Positions 24,001-25,865 of a DNA stretch of 25,865 bases are shown one piece after another (position 1 is the first letter of the stretch; each line of letters begins with the position of its first letter). The stretch comes from an uncultured Mucilaginibacter sp. (lineage in GTDB: Bacteria; Bacteroidota; Bacteroidia; Sphingobacteriales; Sphingobacteriaceae): the NCBI GenBank assembly GCA_946479225.1, contig CAMLFI010000003.1, forward strand, positions 1 through 25,865, read 5' to 3'. The position numbers were made by a program, and so were the translations under genes. Below the pieces are notes generated by a model. That model saw only the letters and a list, made by a program, of their open reading frames with translations. It ran no database searches and was not told the origin of the DNA.

Positions 24001-24007
24001 AAGGAGG
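24001..24007 (+). promoter_or_regulatory. Strong Shine-Dalgarno site of rpsG
   Basis: AAGGAGG lies 9 bases before the rpsG ATG at 24017. It is a full match to the anti-Shine-Dalgarno core, which is rare in Bacteroidota and is not seen before any of the other genes in this window. Confidence 0.7.
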
Positions 24008-24016
24008 ATAGTAGTA

Positions 24017-24484
24017 ATGAGAAAGTCAAAACCAAAAAAAAGAATCCTTCTTCCTGATCCAAAATTCAATGATATTTTGGTAACCAGGTTTGTAAATAAC
24101 ATGATGTACGATGGTAAAAAATCTACCGCGTATTCAATATTCTATAACGCAGTTGAGATTGTTGAGAAAAAAACAAGCGAGAACGGTTTAGAGACCTGGA
24201 AAAAGGCTTTAAACAATGTTATGCCGGCTGTTGAAGTAAAAAGCCGCCGTGTAGGTGGTGCTAACTTCCAGGTACCAACCGAGGTTCGTCCGGAGCGTAA
24301 AATTGCTTTGGGTATGAAATGGTTGATCAGCTATGCACGTCGTCGTGGCGAAAAAACCATGATGGAAAAATTAGCAGGCGAGATCATATCAGCAGCTAAA
24401 GGTGAAGGTGCAGCAGTGAAGAAGAAAGAAGATACGCACAAAATGGCTGAAGCCAACAAAGCGTTCTCTCACTTTAGATTCTAA
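24017..24484 (+). CDS. rpsG: 30S ribosomal protein S7
   Basis: A 155-residue S7 protein, opening [19 protein letters not shown], with the conserved [19 protein letters not shown] block (81-99) and the ending [12 protein letters not shown]. It initiates assembly of the head of the small subunit by binding 16S rRNA, and in E. coli its homologue represses the str operon. It follows rpsL by 19 bases and is separated from fusA by an unusual 128-base gap holding a long inverted repeat. Confidence 0.97.
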   Translation: MRKSKPKKRILLPDPKFNDILVTRFVNNMMYDGKKSTAYSIFYNAVEIVEKKTSENGLETWKKALNNVMPAVEVKSRRVGGANFQVPTEVRPERKIALGMKWLISYARRRGEKTMMEKLAGEIISAAKGEGAAVKKKEDTHKMAEANKAFSHFRF

Positions 24485-24491
24485 TTAGTGG

Positions 24492-24608
24492 ATTATTGAA
24501 TTAGTGAATTATTGATTTGGTAACATCAACCTAATCAGTAATTCATTACTTCGCAGATTTAGTGAACACGTAATCTTCATTAATTCAATAATTCAATAAC
24601 TCAATAAT
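24492..24608. repeat. Inverted repeat built of tandem 8-base units
   Basis: The left arm 24492-24515 is three 8-base units (ATTATTGA, ATTAGTGA, ATTATTGA); the right arm 24585-24608 is three units of the complement (TCAATAAT, TCAATAAC, TCAATAAT). The arms pair at 22 of 24 positions across a 69-base loop that contains a small AGTAAT/ATTACT palindrome at 24537-24550. The right arm ends 4 bases before the fusA ATG at 24613, so folding would cover the ribosome landing site. Confidence 0.85.
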
Positions 24609-24612
24609 TAAT

Positions 24613-25865
24613 ATGTCAAGAGATCTAAGATATACAAGAAACATAGGTATTGCCGCTCACATTGATGCCGGTAAAACCACTACAACTGAGCGTATTCTTT
24701 ACTATAGCGGCGTTAGCCACAAAATAGGCGAGGTACACGAAGGTGCAGCTACAATGGACTGGATGGCGCAAGAGCAGGAGCGTGGTATCACTATCACATC
24801 TGCAGCTACTACAGTTGGTTGGAAATACAGAGGCCAAAACTACCACATCAACATTATTGATACCCCGGGACACGTGGATTTTACCGTAGAGGTGAATCGT
24901 TCATTACGTGTATTGGACGGTTTGGTTTTCCTTTTCTCTGCTGTTGATGGTGTTGAGCCACAATCAGAAACCAACTGGAGGCTTGCCAACAACTACAACG
25001 TTGCCCGTATAGGCTTCGTTAATAAAATGGACCGTAGCGGTGCCGACTTTTTAAATGTTGTAAAACAGGTAAAAAGCATGTTAGGCAGCAATGCAGTGCC
25101 ATTGCAATTGCCAATTGGTGCTGAAGAGCATTTTAAAGGTGTTGTTGATTTGATCAACTGGAAAGGTATTGTTTGGAATGAGCATGATAAAGGTATGACC
25201 TTTACTGAAGTGCCTATCCCGGAGGATATGATCGAAGAAGCTACCGAGTGGAGAGAGAAATTGTTGGAATCAGTTGCTGATTACGATGAGAGCCTGATGG
25301 AGAAATTCTTTGACGCTCCTGAAACTATCACTGAGCGCGAAGTGCTTGACGCTTTACGTAAAGCTGTTTTAGATGCCAAGATCGTTCCGATGGTATGTGG
25401 TTCATCATTCAAAAACAAGGGTGTACAAACCATGTTGGATTATGTGATGGAATTGCTTCCTTCACCTATGGATGTTGAAGGTATTATTGGTACCAACCCT
25501 GATACCGGCGAAGAAATTCTGCGTCGCCCATCAGAGAAAGAGCCGTTTGCAGCTTTAGCATTTAAAATTGCAACTGATCCTTTCGTAGGTCGTTTATGCT
25601 TTATCCGCGTTTACTCTGGTAACCTTGAGGCAGGATCATACATACACAATATGCGTTCAGACAATAAAGAGCGTATATCACGTATCTTCCAAATGCACGC
25701 TAACAAGCAAAACCCTATACCTAACGTAGGTGCAGGTGATATTGCTGCGGTAGTAGGCTTTAAAGATATTAAAACAGGCGATACCCTTTGCGACGAGAAA
25801 CACCCGATCATTCTTGAATCGATGAATTTCCCTGAGCCGGTTATCGGTTTAGCTATTGAGCCTAA
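24613..25865 (+). CDS. fusA: Elongation factor G (partial, 3' end outside window)
   Basis: The frame runs open from the ATG at 24613 to the window end, giving the first 417 residues of about 700. G-domain motifs are present: [10 protein letters not shown] (G1), the switch I region around [22 protein letters not shown] (G3) and NKMD (G4), and domain II follows (from about residue 310). EF-G drives translocation on the ribosome. It is the third gene of the str operon. The gap from rpsG is larger than usual and holds the 8-base-unit inverted repeat. Confidence 0.97.
   Translation, partial: MSRDLRYTRNIGIAAHIDAGKTTTTERILYYSGVSHKIGEVHEGAATMDWMAQEQERGITITSAATTVGWKYRGQNYHINIIDTPGHVDFTVEVNRSLRVLDGLVFLFSAVDGVEPQSETNWRLANNYNVARIGFVNKMDRSGADFLNVVKQVKSMLGSNAVPLQLPIGAEEHFKGVVDLINWKGIVWNEHDKGMTFTEVPIPEDMIEEATEWREKLLESVADYDESLMEKFFDAPETITEREVLDALRKAVLDAKIVPMVCGSSFKNKGVQTMLDYVMELLPSPMDVEGIIGTNPDTGEEILRRPSEKEPFAALAFKIATDPFVGRLCFIRVYSGNLEAGSYIHNMRSDNKERISRIFQMHANKQNPIPNVGAGDIAAVVGFKDIKTGDTLCDEKHPIILESMNFPEPVIGLAIEP

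Overview
The window looks like chromosomal DNA of a Bacteroidota member, most likely family Sphingobacteriaceae (Mucilaginibacter/Pedobacter-like). The grounds are the act (alternative complex III) operon fused to a cytochrome c oxidase operon, the TTG/TAnnTTTG type promoters, the general lack of Shine-Dalgarno sequences, outer-membrane barrel and SusD-free lipoprotein style of the accessory genes, and a moderate GC content. The genus is an inference; no rRNA gene is present to confirm it.

Layout. 1-173: a 10-bp-period TGAGCC repeat and a promoter. 174-1154: a deoxyhypusine-synthase-family enzyme, probably in polyamine metabolism. 1268-12822: a promoter, then actABCDEF (menaquinol-oxidising alternative complex III), then ctaC and ctaD (oxidase subunits II and I), closed by an intrinsic terminator. 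12834-17873: ctaA and ctaB (heme A and heme O synthesis), two oxidase subunit III genes, subunit IV, a Sco-like protein and a DUF420 (CtaM-like) assembly protein, closed by a second terminator. Together these 15 genes make a near-complete module that takes electrons from menaquinol through ACIII straight to an A1-type heme-copper oxidase, plus its heme and copper maturation.

18005-20188: an ECF sigma factor, its overlapping membrane anti-sigma partner (with an apparent single-base frameshift near its 3' end) and a small outer-membrane beta-barrel protein, likely one envelope-related regulatory unit. 20270-21265: an orphan ABC ATPase whose promoter sits in the tail of the preceding terminator. 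21273-22026 (minus strand): a small membrane protein and a conserved soluble protein of unknown function. 22139-22455: two tandem, tiny, proline-rich lipoproteins of 39 and 42 residues. 22534-23391: an exported TPR protein. 23484 to the end: the str operon (rpsL, rpsG, fusA; fusA runs off the window).

The most unusual items are two intergenic inverted repeats (17196-17285 and 24492-24608) whose arms are themselves tandem arrays of 7- or 8-base units; the pair of tiny proline-rich lipoproteins; a perfect EF-hand loop inside the DUF420 assembly protein; a His-to-Tyr change at the expected copper ligand of the Sco-like protein; and the frameshift in the anti-sigma gene. Most of the window is otherwise well-conserved housekeeping sequence, and I see no mobile element, CRISPR array, tRNA or rRNA.
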